This document shows positions 24,729-34,523 of a stretch of DNA of 35,350 bases, piece by piece. The notes below the pieces were generated by a model that ran no database searches, had not been told where the DNA came from, and saw only the letters and a list, made by a program, of their open reading frames with translations. Numbering within the stretch: position 1 is the stretch's first letter; each line of letters begins with the position of its first letter. The position numbers and the translations under genes are program-made. This DNA is from Spartobacteria bacterium. GTDB taxonomy: Bacteria > Verrucomicrobiota > Verrucomicrobiia > Chthoniobacterales > Chthoniobacteraceae. The stretch is from contig JAJPII010000017.1 in assembly GCA_021324825.1 (NCBI GenBank), positions 1 to 35,350 on the forward strand, written 5' to 3'.

Positions 24729-27004
24729 GCGTTTGCGACCGCTTGCAGATGCTCCATGACATCCCCCGCGGTTTCAACAAGCAACCGCTTTTCGCGCTCC
24801 GTGATTTTTCTCGGCCTGGTGTCGAAGACGCAGAGCGAGCCGAGCGGCAGCCCGCTCTGCGAACGCAGCGGAACGCCCGCGTAAAACCGCAACTTCGTAT
24901 CCTTGGCAAGCGGGTTGCCGGCGAAGCGCCGGTCGCGCCGCAGATCCTCGACCACCAACATCTCGTTGCTGGCCACCATGTGCCCGCAGATGGAAAGATT
25001 CCGCGGCACGCGGCCGGCTCTCGCCACGTCATCCGGCAAGCCCGCCTGCGCGCGGAACCATTGGTTTTCCCTGTCGATCAGCGTAATGAGGGCGATTGGC
25101 GCCTCGAGGATGCGCGCGAGCCTTGCCGCCATGCGGTCAAGCTCAGGGTCGGGCTTCCCGTTGATCCGCCCCAGCGCGCGAAGGCCCTCGAGCCGCTCCT
25201 CCTCGTTCGCCGGGATGGGCGCGCCAACCGCCTCCGAAATGAGCGGCTCCGAGAATTTGCCCAACTGGACAACCGCTTCCGCGAGGGAGACGACCACCTC
25301 GTCCGCCCCGGAAGCGCGGAGCCGTTGCGTCGCGGCGGCCGTATTCTCGGCCGCTCCCCAGAGACCGACGAGTATCTTCAAACCGGCGTTATGCTCGCGC
25401 AGCCTCATGCTAAGATGGCGCGCCTGGATGATCGTCGAAGGCGCGACGACCGAGATGCACACTGCGTCGGCGCCCGATTTCTCGGCCAATTGCGGCATCT
25501 CGGCCGCGGGGAGGCTCGCGGGCGCGTTTTTCGCGTCGAAGCCCTGCTCCCGGAGGAGGTGCGCCAGCATCGCCCCGGCGAATTCGTCGCGCTCCGCCCG
25601 CGCGGGCAGGCAGAGAACCCGGCACGCGGGCGCGGCGTCCGACTCCGGCGGCGTCCTCGTGGCGAGATCGTCCATGATGTCGCGGATGCTCTGCATCACC
25701 GCCGCGCGCTGCTCCAGGTCGAGCGATTCCCGGCGGTAATCGGTCTCCGCGGCCGCGACCACGGGCATCAACACCGCATCGTAAAGCTCCGTCAGCGAAT
25801 GAGTTTTCAAGTAGGCGTAAACGAGTTCGCCCGCCTCGTTCAAGCCCACGGTCAGAACGCGATGGTAAAATTCCTCGTGCGGCTGGAGCGCCTGTTCCTC
25901 GCTCAGAAGGACGCTGAGAAACTCCAGCCTCGGGACATGCCTGCCCATCACCGCGAGGCATACGGTCAAAGGCGTGGACAGCACCAGGCCCAACGGCCCC
26001 CAGAGCCACGTCCAGAAGAGCGCGGCGACGATGAGCGACAACGACGAAACCCCGGTGCTGGAACCATACAGCCACGGCTCGATGAAGTTCGCCACGGCCA
26101 TCTCCAGGATGAAGTAAAGCGCGGCTGTCAGCGCGGGGCTGGTCCAGTTGTCCGAGACCGCGAACGAGAGACCGATGGGGATCGCCGCTCCGATCCACGG
26201 TCCTAGATAGGGGATGAAACGCATCACCGCCGCAAAGACGCCCCAGAGCGGCCCGTTCGGCAGCCCGATGAGCGAGAGGCCCCCTGCCACGATGGTCCCG
26301 TAGCTGACGTTCACGGCGAGCTGCGTAAGAAGGTATTTGGAAACCCGGCGCCCCGCGTCATCCATCGCGCTCGTCGTGGCGCTAATCCGCCCCTGGCCCA
26401 CCAGCCGGATGAAGCGCCCGCGCAAATCCTCGCGCTTCAACAGCATGAAAACGACCAGCAGGAGGACGAGCGCCGCCGTTCCCAGCGGCCCGAGGACGGG
26501 CTTGACGATCCGCTGCGCAAGCTCGACGGGAGTCGCGTCCGGCGCCCCCCCGACGACCTTCACCGGCACCGGTTCCGCGGAAGGCGCGGCCCCGGCCTTC
26601 GGGACAACGGTGGGCAGTTCTTTTTTCAGTTCCTCAACCGCGCGCGAAAAGCGTTTGAAGCGCGTGCCGCCCGGCACTTTCAATTCATGAATCTTCGCGG
26701 AGATATTTTGCTGATAGTCGGGAAGCTTCGCCGCCAGGTCGACGAGTTGCCTCGTAAGAATCCAACTCGCCGCGCACGCCGTGAGAAACAACAGGAGGAC
26801 GACGATCAACACCCCCGCAACCCTTCCTATGTAACGCTCGATGCGCCAGACGATGGGCGAGAGGAGAAAACTAAGGAGCGCAGCCAGCGCCAGCGGTATG
26901 AGAAGATCGCGCGCGAAATAAAGCACCGCGATGACAAACCCCGTGAGGAGCAGCCCCCAAATGCCCGCCAAGGCATCCGCCGCGCCGGTCTTCCTCACTT
27001 GCAC
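24725..27004 (-). CDS. AI-2E-family permease with B12-binding-like and GAF domains
   Basis: The 759-residue protein has three parts. Residues 1-385 are an AI-2E/PerM transporter: paired N-terminal helices, a variable loop, then GLPNGPLWGVFAAVMRFIPYLGPWIGAAIP and FIEPWLYGSSTGVSSLSLIVAALFW. Residues about 400-595 hold a helical linker and a Rossmann-like domain resembling the B12-binding fold (LCLPARAERDEFAGAML, ADAVCISVV, LKILVGLWG, SGADEVVVSL). It lacks the DxHxxG cobalamin motif, so cofactor binding is doubtful. Residues about 604-755 are a GAF domain (LITLIDRENQWFRA, LSICGHMV, VVEDLRRDRRF, FYAGVPL, LGSLCVFD). Permeases with the middle domain exist; the GAF addition is unusual. The substrate is unknown. 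The gene is coupled to ald. Confidence 0.87.
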   Translation of the reverse strand: MQVRKTGAADALAGIWGLLLTGFVIAVLYFARDLLIPLALAALLSFLLSPIVWRIERYIGRVAGVLIVVLLLFLTACAASWILTRQLVDLAAKLPDYQQNISAKIHELKVPGGTRFKRFSRAVEELKKELPTVVPKAGAAPSAEPVPVKVVGGAPDATPVELAQRIVKPVLGPLGTAALVLLLVVFMLLKREDLRGRFIRLVGQGRISATTSAMDDAGRRVSKYLLTQLAVNVSYGTIVAGGLSLIGLPNGPLWGVFAAVMRFIPYLGPWIGAAIPIGLSFAVSDNWTSPALTAALYFILEMAVANFIEPWLYGSSTGVSSLSLIVAALFWTWLWGPLGLVLSTPLTVCLAVMGRHVPRLEFLSVLLSEEQALQPHEEFYHRVLTVGLNEAGELVYAYLKTHSLTELYDAVLMPVVAAAETDYRRESLDLEQRAAVMQSIRDIMDDLATRTPPESDAAPACRVLCLPARAERDEFAGAMLAHLLREQGFDAKNAPASLPAAEMPQLAEKSGADAVCISVVAPSTIIQARHLSMRLREHNAGLKILVGLWGAAENTAAATQRLRASGADEVVVSLAEAVVQLGKFSEPLISEAVGAPIPANEEERLEGLRALGRINGKPDPELDRMAARLARILEAPIALITLIDRENQWFRAQAGLPDDVARAGRVPRNLSICGHMVASNEMLVVEDLRRDRRFAGNPLAKDTKLRFYAGVPLRSQSGLPLGSLCVFDTRPRKITEREKRLLVETAGDVMEHLQAVANA

Positions 27005-27066
27005 GCGGGCAATGTATCATCGGTGGCGTCCCAAACCAAATCGCGCTATCTCCTTATCTCCCTGTT

Positions 27067-28071
27067 ATGCCGGACCTCTATTTCTACGAACCGCCCCCCG
27101 AAAAGCGAATCGGCGGGCTGGACGCCGCCATACAGGAAATGCGGCGCGCGCTGGAAAAGCTGGGCTGGACCGTGAAGACGAACGCCCCCCCGCCCCTCGC
27201 GGAAAGCAAGCCTGTCGTCCATTTCCACGGCCTGTGGCAATTCGCGCACAACCGCCTCTCCCGCCTCTGCGCCACGCGCGGCGTCCCCTGCGTCGTCTCT
27301 CCCCACGGCATGCTCGAACCGTGGGCGTGGAACCACAAGGGCTGGAAAAAGCGGCCCTACTTCGCATTCGTGGAAAAGGGCCATCTTTCCAGGGTCTCGG
27401 CCCTGCTGGCCACGAGCGAGGGCGAGGCGGCGCAACTCCGCCGCTTCTTCCCCGGGCAGCGGATCGAAATCCTCCCCCTCGGCCTGACGGGCGACGCCCG
27501 ACCCGGCTATGAAAACGCCCGCGCCGCCCTTGGCTGGCGGGCGGACGAACGGGTGCTGCTCTTTCTCTCGCGCATCCATCCAAAAAAGGGCCTCGAAATG
27601 CTGCTGGAAGCGCTCGCAACGGGCCGCCAACCGGCGGAAACCCGGCTCGTCGTCGTGGGCGACGGCGAGGCCGACTACCTGCGCCGGCTTCGCGCCCATG
27701 CCGCGAAAGACGGCCTGCCGCGCATCGACTGGATCGGGCCCGTCTGGGGAGAAGAACGCTGGAAATATTTCCAGGGCGCCGACCTTTTCTGCCTCCCCTC
27801 GCATTCGGAAAACTTCGGGCTGGCCGTGCTGGAAGCCTGCCAGGTCGGCACGCCCGTCCTGACGACCAACACGACCCCCTGGGCCGCGCTGCCCCGCGGT
27901 TTTATCGCCAGCCCCACCGTGGCGGGCATCCGCGAGGCGCTCGACCGGTTCTTCGCAAAAGACCGGGCCGCCCCCGGCGAACGCGAAACCCTCGCCGCGT
28001 GGGCCTGGCGCGAATACCACTGGGACGCGCTCGCACGCCGCTACGCGACTTTCTACGAATCCCTGCGCTAA
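27067..28071 (+). CDS. GT4-type glycosyltransferase
   Basis: A 334-residue GT-B enzyme that should move a sugar from a nucleotide donor to a surface glycan or lipid. The N-terminal half has IGGLDAAIQ (15-23), HFHGLWQ and SPHGMLEPWA. The donor half has LFLSRIHPKKGL (165-176), VVVGDGEADY and the EX7E motif with E248 and E256 in HSENFGLAVLEA. It is slightly short for the family but complete. It diverges from the permease gene across 62 nt, where I saw no clear promoter. No SD precedes the ATG. The decayed integron array begins just past its stop. Confidence 0.9.
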   Translation: MPDLYFYEPPPEKRIGGLDAAIQEMRRALEKLGWTVKTNAPPPLAESKPVVHFHGLWQFAHNRLSRLCATRGVPCVVSPHGMLEPWAWNHKGWKKRPYFAFVEKGHLSRVSALLATSEGEAAQLRRFFPGQRIEILPLGLTGDARPGYENARAALGWRADERVLLFLSRIHPKKGLEMLLEALATGRQPAETRLVVVGDGEADYLRRLRAHAAKDGLPRIDWIGPVWGEERWKYFQGADLFCLPSHSENFGLAVLEACQVGTPVLTTNTTPWAALPRGFIASPTVAGIREALDRFFAKDRAAPGERETLAAWAWREYHWDALARRYATFYESLR

Positions 28072-28110
28072 GCGTCACCCGTCAATACCGATTACGCGTC
28101 AATTGGCATG

Positions 28111-28482
28111 CTAAGACGCAAAAAAACCCAGGACGAAAAACCGCGTGATGATGCCTGCGAAAAGGATGCCGAGCAAAAGCAGCATCCAGCGAAAGCGCAA
28201 CCAAAGCTCTCGAAACCCGGAAAACTGGGCAAAGATGTCCGCGACATGAGCGGTGCAGTAACAAACGTTGGCGAGTACAGCGAGCACGAACAAAAAGAGA
28301 ACGCCGTTTAAGGAGAAGGCGCTTCGTGACGCCGGCCACGAAACGCGGAAATAGCCCAGAACGATCAACGCCAGCGCCGCGTTGTAAATGAGGCGGCGCG
28401 GTTCCCAATAGCGAATCGAATCGGTGACCATCTCCCGAAGCGACGCGCGCTTGGACGCCCGGGCAGGTTCGGCTTCGTTCAT
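28111..28482 (-). CDS. Hypothetical membrane protein, distal cassette gene
   Basis: A 123-residue protein with a basic, soluble N-terminus (about 1-30, ending SIRYWEPRRLIYN) and three hydrophobic helices (AALALIVLGYF; LNGVLFLFVLAVLANVCYC; RWMLLLLGILFAGIITRFF). I do not recognise a named family. Its ATG overlaps the stop of the upstream frameshifted exported-peptide gene as ATGA, so they formed one unit. It is the outermost gene of the integron-like array. No attC was found between its stop and the glycosyltransferase end 39 nt away, so the array end is probably lost. Confidence 0.65.
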   Translation of the reverse strand: MNEAEPARASKRASLREMVTDSIRYWEPRRLIYNAALALIVLGYFRVSWPASRSAFSLNGVLFLFVLAVLANVCYCTAHVADIFAQFSGFRELWLRFRWMLLLLGILFAGIITRFFVLGFFAS

Positions 28483-28654
28483 TTGGATGTGCGGGAATTG
28501 TGGAAGTCGGCCGGCAGTTTTTTGTCGCGACGCTTGTAAACCGCCTCAAAACCCTTCTCGCGTGGCGTCAGAGTCAGCGCCTTCGGATCGGATTCTCAGC
28601 GCTTGCTTTGACGGCGAGTACTGCAAAAGCAAATAGTAGAGGCAGGACTTTCAT
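28479..28654 (-). pseudogene. Frameshifted small exported protein, cassette remnant
   Basis: An ATG at 28654 begins a clear signal peptide (MKVLPLLFAFAVLAVKASA). The frame then stops at 28574 after 26 codons. Shifting by one base near the AEN residues reopens a frame, DPKALTLTPREKGFEAVYKR..., that runs to a TGA at 28479, overlapping the next ATG. The whole span is 176 nt, one short of 59 codons, so a single-base deletion explains it. The restored product would be a 58-residue secreted or periplasmic peptide of unknown role. Confidence 0.6.
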
Positions 28655-28672
28655 AAATGCGGAAGCGGAGTC

Positions 28673-28733
28673 GCCTAACGACCCAAGCTCAGCCATCGCG
28701 GAGAGAGCCGGTTAGCTCCACGCATGGTTAGGT
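28673..28733 (-). repeat. attC site (61 bp), most distal in the array
   Basis: Read on the minus strand, it starts ACCTAAC (R'' box), continues CATGCG and ends GAGCTTGGGTCGTTAGGC, a textbook L' plus R' end with the conserved GTT. AGCTAACCGGCTCTC and GCTGAGCT can form the imperfect inner stem. Its length of 61 bp is typical of compact attC sites. It lies 8 nt from the stop of the 128-residue cassette gene. Of the four sites it looks the most intact. Confidence 0.8.
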
Positions 28734-28740
28734 ATTGCGG

Positions 28741-29127
28741 TCATTCGGATGGCTGGCCTTTTTTGGAATCAAGAATGATGTCCGGAGAAACGACAACACA
28801 AAGGTTATTTCCTTTCCTAACGAGGAGAGTGAGTTCCAGTTTTTCTGATTTGATCGCTCGCGCGAGAAGCAGCCGCGCCTCGGGAGCTTGATTCGGCGCC
28901 ACAGCGATAAACACTTCGGGCGCCTTTTTTCCGGTTATTGTTGTACACTCAATGCTATTGGTGTGAAGAATTGAATGGACGCGAGCGCCAACGGTCTTTT
29001 CCTGTTCGATTGTGTGGCTGTAACTTGCGACAATCGCGATGCTCGTAAACTCATCGGCGATGCTGTGTCGGAGCGAGGGGAAGAGCAAAATGCCAATGAG
29101 TAGAAAACGGCGAATAAAAGGTTTCAT
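28741..29127 (-). CDS. Hypothetical exported protein in an integron cassette
   Basis: This 128-residue protein has a signal peptide (MKPFIRRFLLIGILLFPSLRHSIA, cleavage probably before DE) and a small alpha/beta domain. The pattern (ARVHSILHTNSIECTTITG... VFIAVAPNQAPEARLLLARAI) vaguely recalls small regulatory domains such as DUF2007, but I cannot assign it. The start overlaps the end of a broken antitoxin frame (ATGA). The stop lies 8 nt from an attC. Single small genes between attC sites are typical cassette cargo, and most cassette genes lack known functions. Confidence 0.65.
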   Translation of the reverse strand: MKPFIRRFLLIGILLFPSLRHSIADEFTSIAIVASYSHTIEQEKTVGARVHSILHTNSIECTTITGKKAPEVFIAVAPNQAPEARLLLARAIKSEKLELTLLVRKGNNLCVVVSPDIILDSKKGQPSE

Positions 29128-29233
29128 AATGATTCAGGGCGACCGTGCTGAGTAATCAGCACCGGCTCCTCTCCTGCTCAGCGATAATCTCGGTCGCTTT
29201 GCGCTTGAGTGTAGTAACCGATTCTGTTCGCAT
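29124..29233 (-). pseudogene. Truncated, frameshifted Phd/YefM-type antitoxin
   Basis: An ATG at 29233 starts MRTESVTTLKRKATEIIAEQERSR, closely matching the DNA-binding N-terminus of Phd/YefM antitoxins, then meets TGA at 29156. In another frame the expected continuation EPVLITQHGRP appears at once, then stops after ESL at 29124. The join AGCCGGTGC looks like loss of a 7-nt unit from a duplicated AGCCGGG-AGCCGG, an inference from the family sequence. About 45 residues of the normal 80-90 are missing and no toxin gene follows. It lies at the head of the cassette holding the exported 128-residue protein. Confidence 0.65.
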
Positions 29234-29277
29234 GGAGTGATACTAGAGTGGCATTCTTCGCAGTGCAAGAGAAAAAA

Positions 29278-29365
29278 GCCTAACGAGAACAAAATAAGCT
29301 GCCGGCGAGCACGGCGCGGCTCCTGCGTCGAGTGAAGCGAGAGGCCTTGTTCGCATGTGCTTGGC
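29278..29365 (-). repeat. attC-like site (88 bp), one core box degenerate
   Basis: On the minus strand the right-hand core reads GCCAAGC (R'' with AAC changed to AGC), and the left-hand core reads GTTAGGC preceded by TTTTGTTCTC. GCGAACAA pairs with TTGTTCTC next to the cores, giving the outer stem. The distal end shares GTTCTCGTTAGGC with the neighbouring attC at 29464. The changed R'' box suggests a decaying site. Confidence 0.65.
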
Positions 29366-29457
29366 ATACGTCCTCCATGATCTTGTGCATAGAACCTGCA
29401 CACGAGATAAATGTCCTTCGCTTCGTTAATTCGGCGTCCTAAACGGAGACGAGCGGC
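29366..29457 (-). pseudogene. Cassette gene fragment, possibly pseudopilin-like
   Basis: Between two attC sites an open frame without a start codon encodes GRRINEAKDIYLVCRFYAQD then HGGRMPST, and runs into the attC. The pattern (helix with a small-residue face, then YAQDHGGR-P) recalls the loop after the N-terminal helix in type II secretion/pilin-like proteins. The match is short and the assignment weak. No ATG lies in frame upstream. This cassette space is only 98 nt, so the gene has lost both ends. Confidence 0.3.
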
Positions 29458-29463
29458 TCAGAG

Positions 29464-29584
29464 GCCTAACGAGAACAAGGTCAGCTACAGGCGGAGTGCG
29501 GCGCGGCCTGTGCGGGCGGTTCTGCGGGTCTGCAAGCAGCCAGCGTGACGCGCGGAGCCTTTTCGCTGCATCGCATGGTTAGGC
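29464..29584 (-). repeat. attC site (121 bp), both core boxes intact
   Basis: On the minus strand the site starts GCCTAACCATGCGATGCAGCG and ends GCTGACCTTGTTCTCGTTAGGC (given in two parts: GCTGACCTTG, TTCTCGTTAGGC). Both cores obey RYYYAAC/GTTRRRY. The long centre contains several GC-rich short inverted repeats. The TAA stop of the adjacent cassette gene lies inside its GCCTAAC box, a common layout in integron cassettes that fixes the array orientation. Confidence 0.8.
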
Positions 29585-29875
29585 GATGGTGTGTTCATTG
29601 GATGTGCGCGTCTGTATCCGTCTGCACCAAATAGACGACAGCTGCGAGGAAACGAGATCGCCAACCAAAAAGAATATAAGGATAGTGCTCGGAAACACCC
29701 CCATGAGAACAAACAACGCTACGACCGCAACCAAGGCACTCATTATAGCGAGAACGCGGATCGGACCGCCAAATGCAGAAATGGAAAAATAACGACCGCC
29801 GACATATTGCCAATGGAAGAAGTTGGCCGCGAGGCTGAGAACGGCAATGAAGCTAAGGATTATCGAAATCGTCAT
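29579..29875 (-). CDS. Hypothetical membrane protein in an integron cassette
   Basis: A 98-residue protein with three hydrophobic helices (TISIILSFIAVLSLAANFF; VLAIMSALVAVVALFVLMG; STILIFFLVGDLVSS) and a basic tail. No family was recognised. I chose the ATG at 29875 because a longer in-frame start would lie inside the flanking attC. The stop TAA falls within the GCCTAAC core of the next attC. It is the best-preserved cassette in the array, as both its own ends and its downstream attC are intact. Confidence 0.7.
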   Translation of the reverse strand: MTISIILSFIAVLSLAANFFHWQYVGGRYFSISAFGGPIRVLAIMSALVAVVALFVLMGVFPSTILIFFLVGDLVSSQLSSIWCRRIQTRTSNEHTIA

Positions 29876-29910
29876 TCGTGTGGTTTGCGGAAGTCGCCTG
29901 ACGTACTCAA

Positions 29911-29998
29911 GCCTAGCGAATGAGGCTGGCGAAGTCAATGCTGGAACTCGGAACCCGCCCCACCGCCAGCCTCCGTTCACCGGAGCGCGTGGTTAGGC
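29911..29998 (-). repeat. attC-like site (88 bp), mutated conserved GTT
   Basis: On the minus strand it starts GCCTAACCACGCGCTCC and ends CGCCAGCCTCATTCGCTAGGC (the last seven bases being the core). The perfect pair GAGGCTGGCG/CGCCAGCCTC forms the inner stem. The R' core reads GCTAGGC instead of GTTRRRY, a single T-to-C change in the cleaved triplet that should cripple recombination at this end. It is the attC nearest the integrase. Confidence 0.7.
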
Positions 29999-30142
29999 GT
30001 TACGGCTGACGGAACGCTTGACGGATGATGCTTGGCACTTCAGCCCGACGCCATTTGTAGACTTCCAGTTTGAGGATCGCCGCGCTCTGCGGCGGTTTGG
30101 TTTGCCGCAGTCTCAGGTCCGTGTCTTGGGATCGTAGGCGCA
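29999..30142. other. Expected attI position; remnant of the first cassette
   Basis: This gap separates the integrase pseudogene from the first attC. I could not find an attI core (GTTRRRY on the minus strand). A minus-strand frame without a start ends KLEVYKWRRAEVPSIIRQAF-RQP with TAA at 30000-30002, 1 nt before GCCTAAC. That fits the 3' end of a truncated first cassette. Probably attI and the start of that cassette were lost together. Confidence 0.35.
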
Positions 30143-30561
30143 ATGGACGATGGTCGGTGTAAAGGGTCCGGGGTCGACCTGCACTTCAGGCACTACTCAA
30201 GGCACACGGAGAGCTCCTATGTGATGTGGTGTAAGCAGTTTGTCCGCTTTCACAGGCTGCGCCACCCGCGGGAGATGGGTGAAGAGGAGGTGTCGGCCCT
30301 CCTCAAGCACCTGTGCGTGGACCGGGATGTGGCCGCGGCGACTCACAATCAGGCGCTGACGCCCTCGTTTTTCTCTACCGGGAGGTGATCAAGAAAAGAC
30401 TGGCGGACATTCGGAAACACCGACCGCGCCGGGCGAAGCGGGCGCCGGGCGGTGCTGACGGTGGACGAAGTGCGGACCGTGCTGGGCGCAATGAGCGGAA
30501 CAGAGGCGCTTCTGGGGCGATTGTTGTACGGCTGCGGGCTGCGATTGGCCGAGGCCCTTTC
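30143..30561 (+). pseudogene. intI: Integron integrase (IntI) pseudogene, frameshifted and truncated
   Basis: The region encodes the first half of an integron-type tyrosine recombinase in pieces. Frame A gives FRHYSRHTESSYVMWCKQF and FHRLRHPREMGEEEVSALL, then the conserved VAAATHNQAL. A one-base deletion near 30357 moves the match to a second frame (ALVFLYREVIKKRLADI). A second shift near 30445 restores frame A with AVLTVDEVRTVLGAM and LLYGCGLRLAEAL. The last motif is catalytic box I, whose arginine is codon 30542-30544. Homology ends at 30559, where a palindromic repeat begins. Box II, the IntI-specific insertion and the catalytic tyrosine are absent. HP.EMG and NQAL.AL.FLYREV point to IntI rather than XerC/D. 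The N-terminus is also atypical. It is plainly inactive. Confidence 0.85.
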
Positions 30562-30732
30562 GCCTACTCTGGGTTGTAGAGGCGCTGTGTCGGCCGCCTA
30601 AAGACCTGAAAGCGCCTGGCGTTTTTGGCGTTGCTCCCGCTCCAGGCGGCTGGCACAGCCGCCTCTACAACAACAACAACAACAACAACGACAACGACGC
30701 CGCTCAGGACGAAAAGTGCATGATACGCTCCA
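30560..30732. repeat. Palindromic repeat element, copy 3, with CAA tract and 21-nt tail
   Basis: Arms at about 30573-30598 and 30645-30671 enclose the conserved centre (GGCGTTGCTCCCGCTCCA). The right arm runs into a (CAA)n tract (about 30666-30690), then GACAACGACGCCGCTCAGG, then the tail AAAAGTGCATGA-T-ACGCTCCA at 30712-30732. The left arm is one base shorter than in copy 1. The left flank TTCGCCTACTCT matches copy 1. It lies exactly where the integrase homology stops and 6 nt from the ppdK stop, so it marks the junction that removed the integrase 3' half. Confidence 0.8.
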
Positions 30733-30738
30733 AGGTTT

Positions 30739-33468
<2,730 letters not shown>

Positions 33469-33496
33469 GCTTCTCTGCTGCTGGGTTTGGGTTGAT

Positions 33497-33709
33497 TCAG
33501 GCTGCCGACGGCTGCTCGGCGGAGGAGATGACCTCGCCGACCAGCGTCGTGAACTCCGCTACGCCCGTGCTCGGGACTATGACCGAATTGCGGCGGCCAT
33601 GCGCCTCCTCGGTGATGCGGAGAAATCGGCCGCGCTCATTTTCGCGGTATTCGATAAAGAAGTGTTTGCGCTCAACCTGAAGTTCGCGCGAAGCGATGAT
33701 GTTTTCCAT
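33497..33709 (-). CDS. PUR-domain (DUF3276/BpuR-like) nucleic-acid-binding protein
   Basis: A 70-residue protein with the beta-beta-beta-alpha pattern of the bacterial PUR-alpha family ([28 protein letters not shown]...[22 protein letters not shown]). Relatives occur in Bacteroidota, spirochaetes and Verrucomicrobiota; Borrelia BpuR binds RNA and DNA and regulates translation. One PUR repeat is present, so a dimer is expected. It is the likely first gene of a bicistron with ppdK. The 151 nt upstream (33710-33860) should hold its promoter; I saw no strong elements. Confidence 0.75.
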   Translation of the reverse strand: MENIIASRELQVERKHFFIEYRENERGRFLRITEEAHGRRNSVIVPSTGVAEFTTLVGEVISSAEQPSAA

Positions 33710-33860
33710 AGCCGTTGGGGGGGATGCTCTCTCCTTCTCTTGGATAAAGAGCGGACACCTATCGCAGAATTAAAGCAAATCGTAAATACGAATTTGGCCG
33801 CCAGAAGGCCCTGCGAGACCGCGCGCTCAACGACGGTTAGCGGCGGCCGAAAATGCCCGG

Positions 33861-34427
33861 TCAGGCGCTTCTGCGGATGTCTTCCGGGTAGTCGTGAGGG
33901 CCGGAATGGAATTCCCTGCGCGTGAAGAGAGGCGTCTTGTCCTCGGGCTTCGGATGCCGCGCGCGATACTTGCGAACGCGCTGCACGATCTTATGCCAGG
34001 GGAAATAGATCTCCCGGGGGGCGGCGGCAACCGCCTCCGGGTCGATGACTCCGGGATGCCGTCGCACGATCTCCGAGAGCGAGATCATCGGATCCCCGGC
34101 CTCGATCCTGACCAGCAGTTCCGCGATGGGAAATGCGACCCGCGCCTTTTCATCGTGCGGCCCCGGCAGGAGATACTCGGGCGGGATGCGATCCAGAAAG
34201 TCTTTCAGGTCGAGGGCGATCACCTCCGGTTCGGGAGCGGCGGCTGGTTTCGATTCAGGCTGCGGAGGCGCGCCCTGCGTCAGGGACGTCGGCGGCCTTT
34301 GGGGCGGCAGGGGCGCCAGGGGCGGCTTTAATGAATCGAGCTTCCCGAAGAAACGATCGTAAGTTTCGGCCCCGGCGGTTGTCGTTTCCGCGGGAGTTTT
34401 CTTATTCCACCCGAAAAATGATATCAT
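33861..34427 (-). CDS. Hypothetical proline-rich protein
   Basis: A 188-residue protein I do not recognise. The N-terminus (MISFFGWNKKTPAET) leads into a proline/alanine-rich linker (about 34-72). The C-terminal half has short repeated-looking blocks of the type 'hydrophobic-LKDFLDRIPPEYL', 'VAFPIAELLVRIEAGDP' and 'IYFPWHKIVQRVRKY', each with an F/I-P-hydrophobic core. These may be small repeats mediating contacts. The ATG at 34427 was chosen because upstream codons overlap the divergent aldolase gene. It is cytoplasmic by appearance and diverges from the aldolase across 96 nt. Confidence 0.65.
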   Translation of the reverse strand: MISFFGWNKKTPAETTTAGAETYDRFFGKLDSLKPPLAPLPPQRPPTSLTQGAPPQPESKPAAAPEPEVIALDLKDFLDRIPPEYLLPGPHDEKARVAFPIAELLVRIEAGDPMISLSEIVRRHPGVIDPEAVAAAPREIYFPWHKIVQRVRKYRARHPKPEDKTPLFTRREFHSGPHDYPEDIRRSA

Positions 34428-34523
34428 GGCCGGCTGTTTATTAAGCAACTTTCGCGCCCGAGCGTCGCATCTTTCGCATTGAGTTTCAGAGCGCTTTATT
34501 CCACCATTGCCCCCCCTCTCGCC

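Noticed and set aside
29134..29403. 89-codon minus-strand ORF
   Set aside because: It runs through an attC site and across a broken antitoxin in another frame; only its first part resembles protein.
29876..29980. Longer start for the 98-residue cassette protein
   Set aside because: The added codons lie within the attC hairpin.
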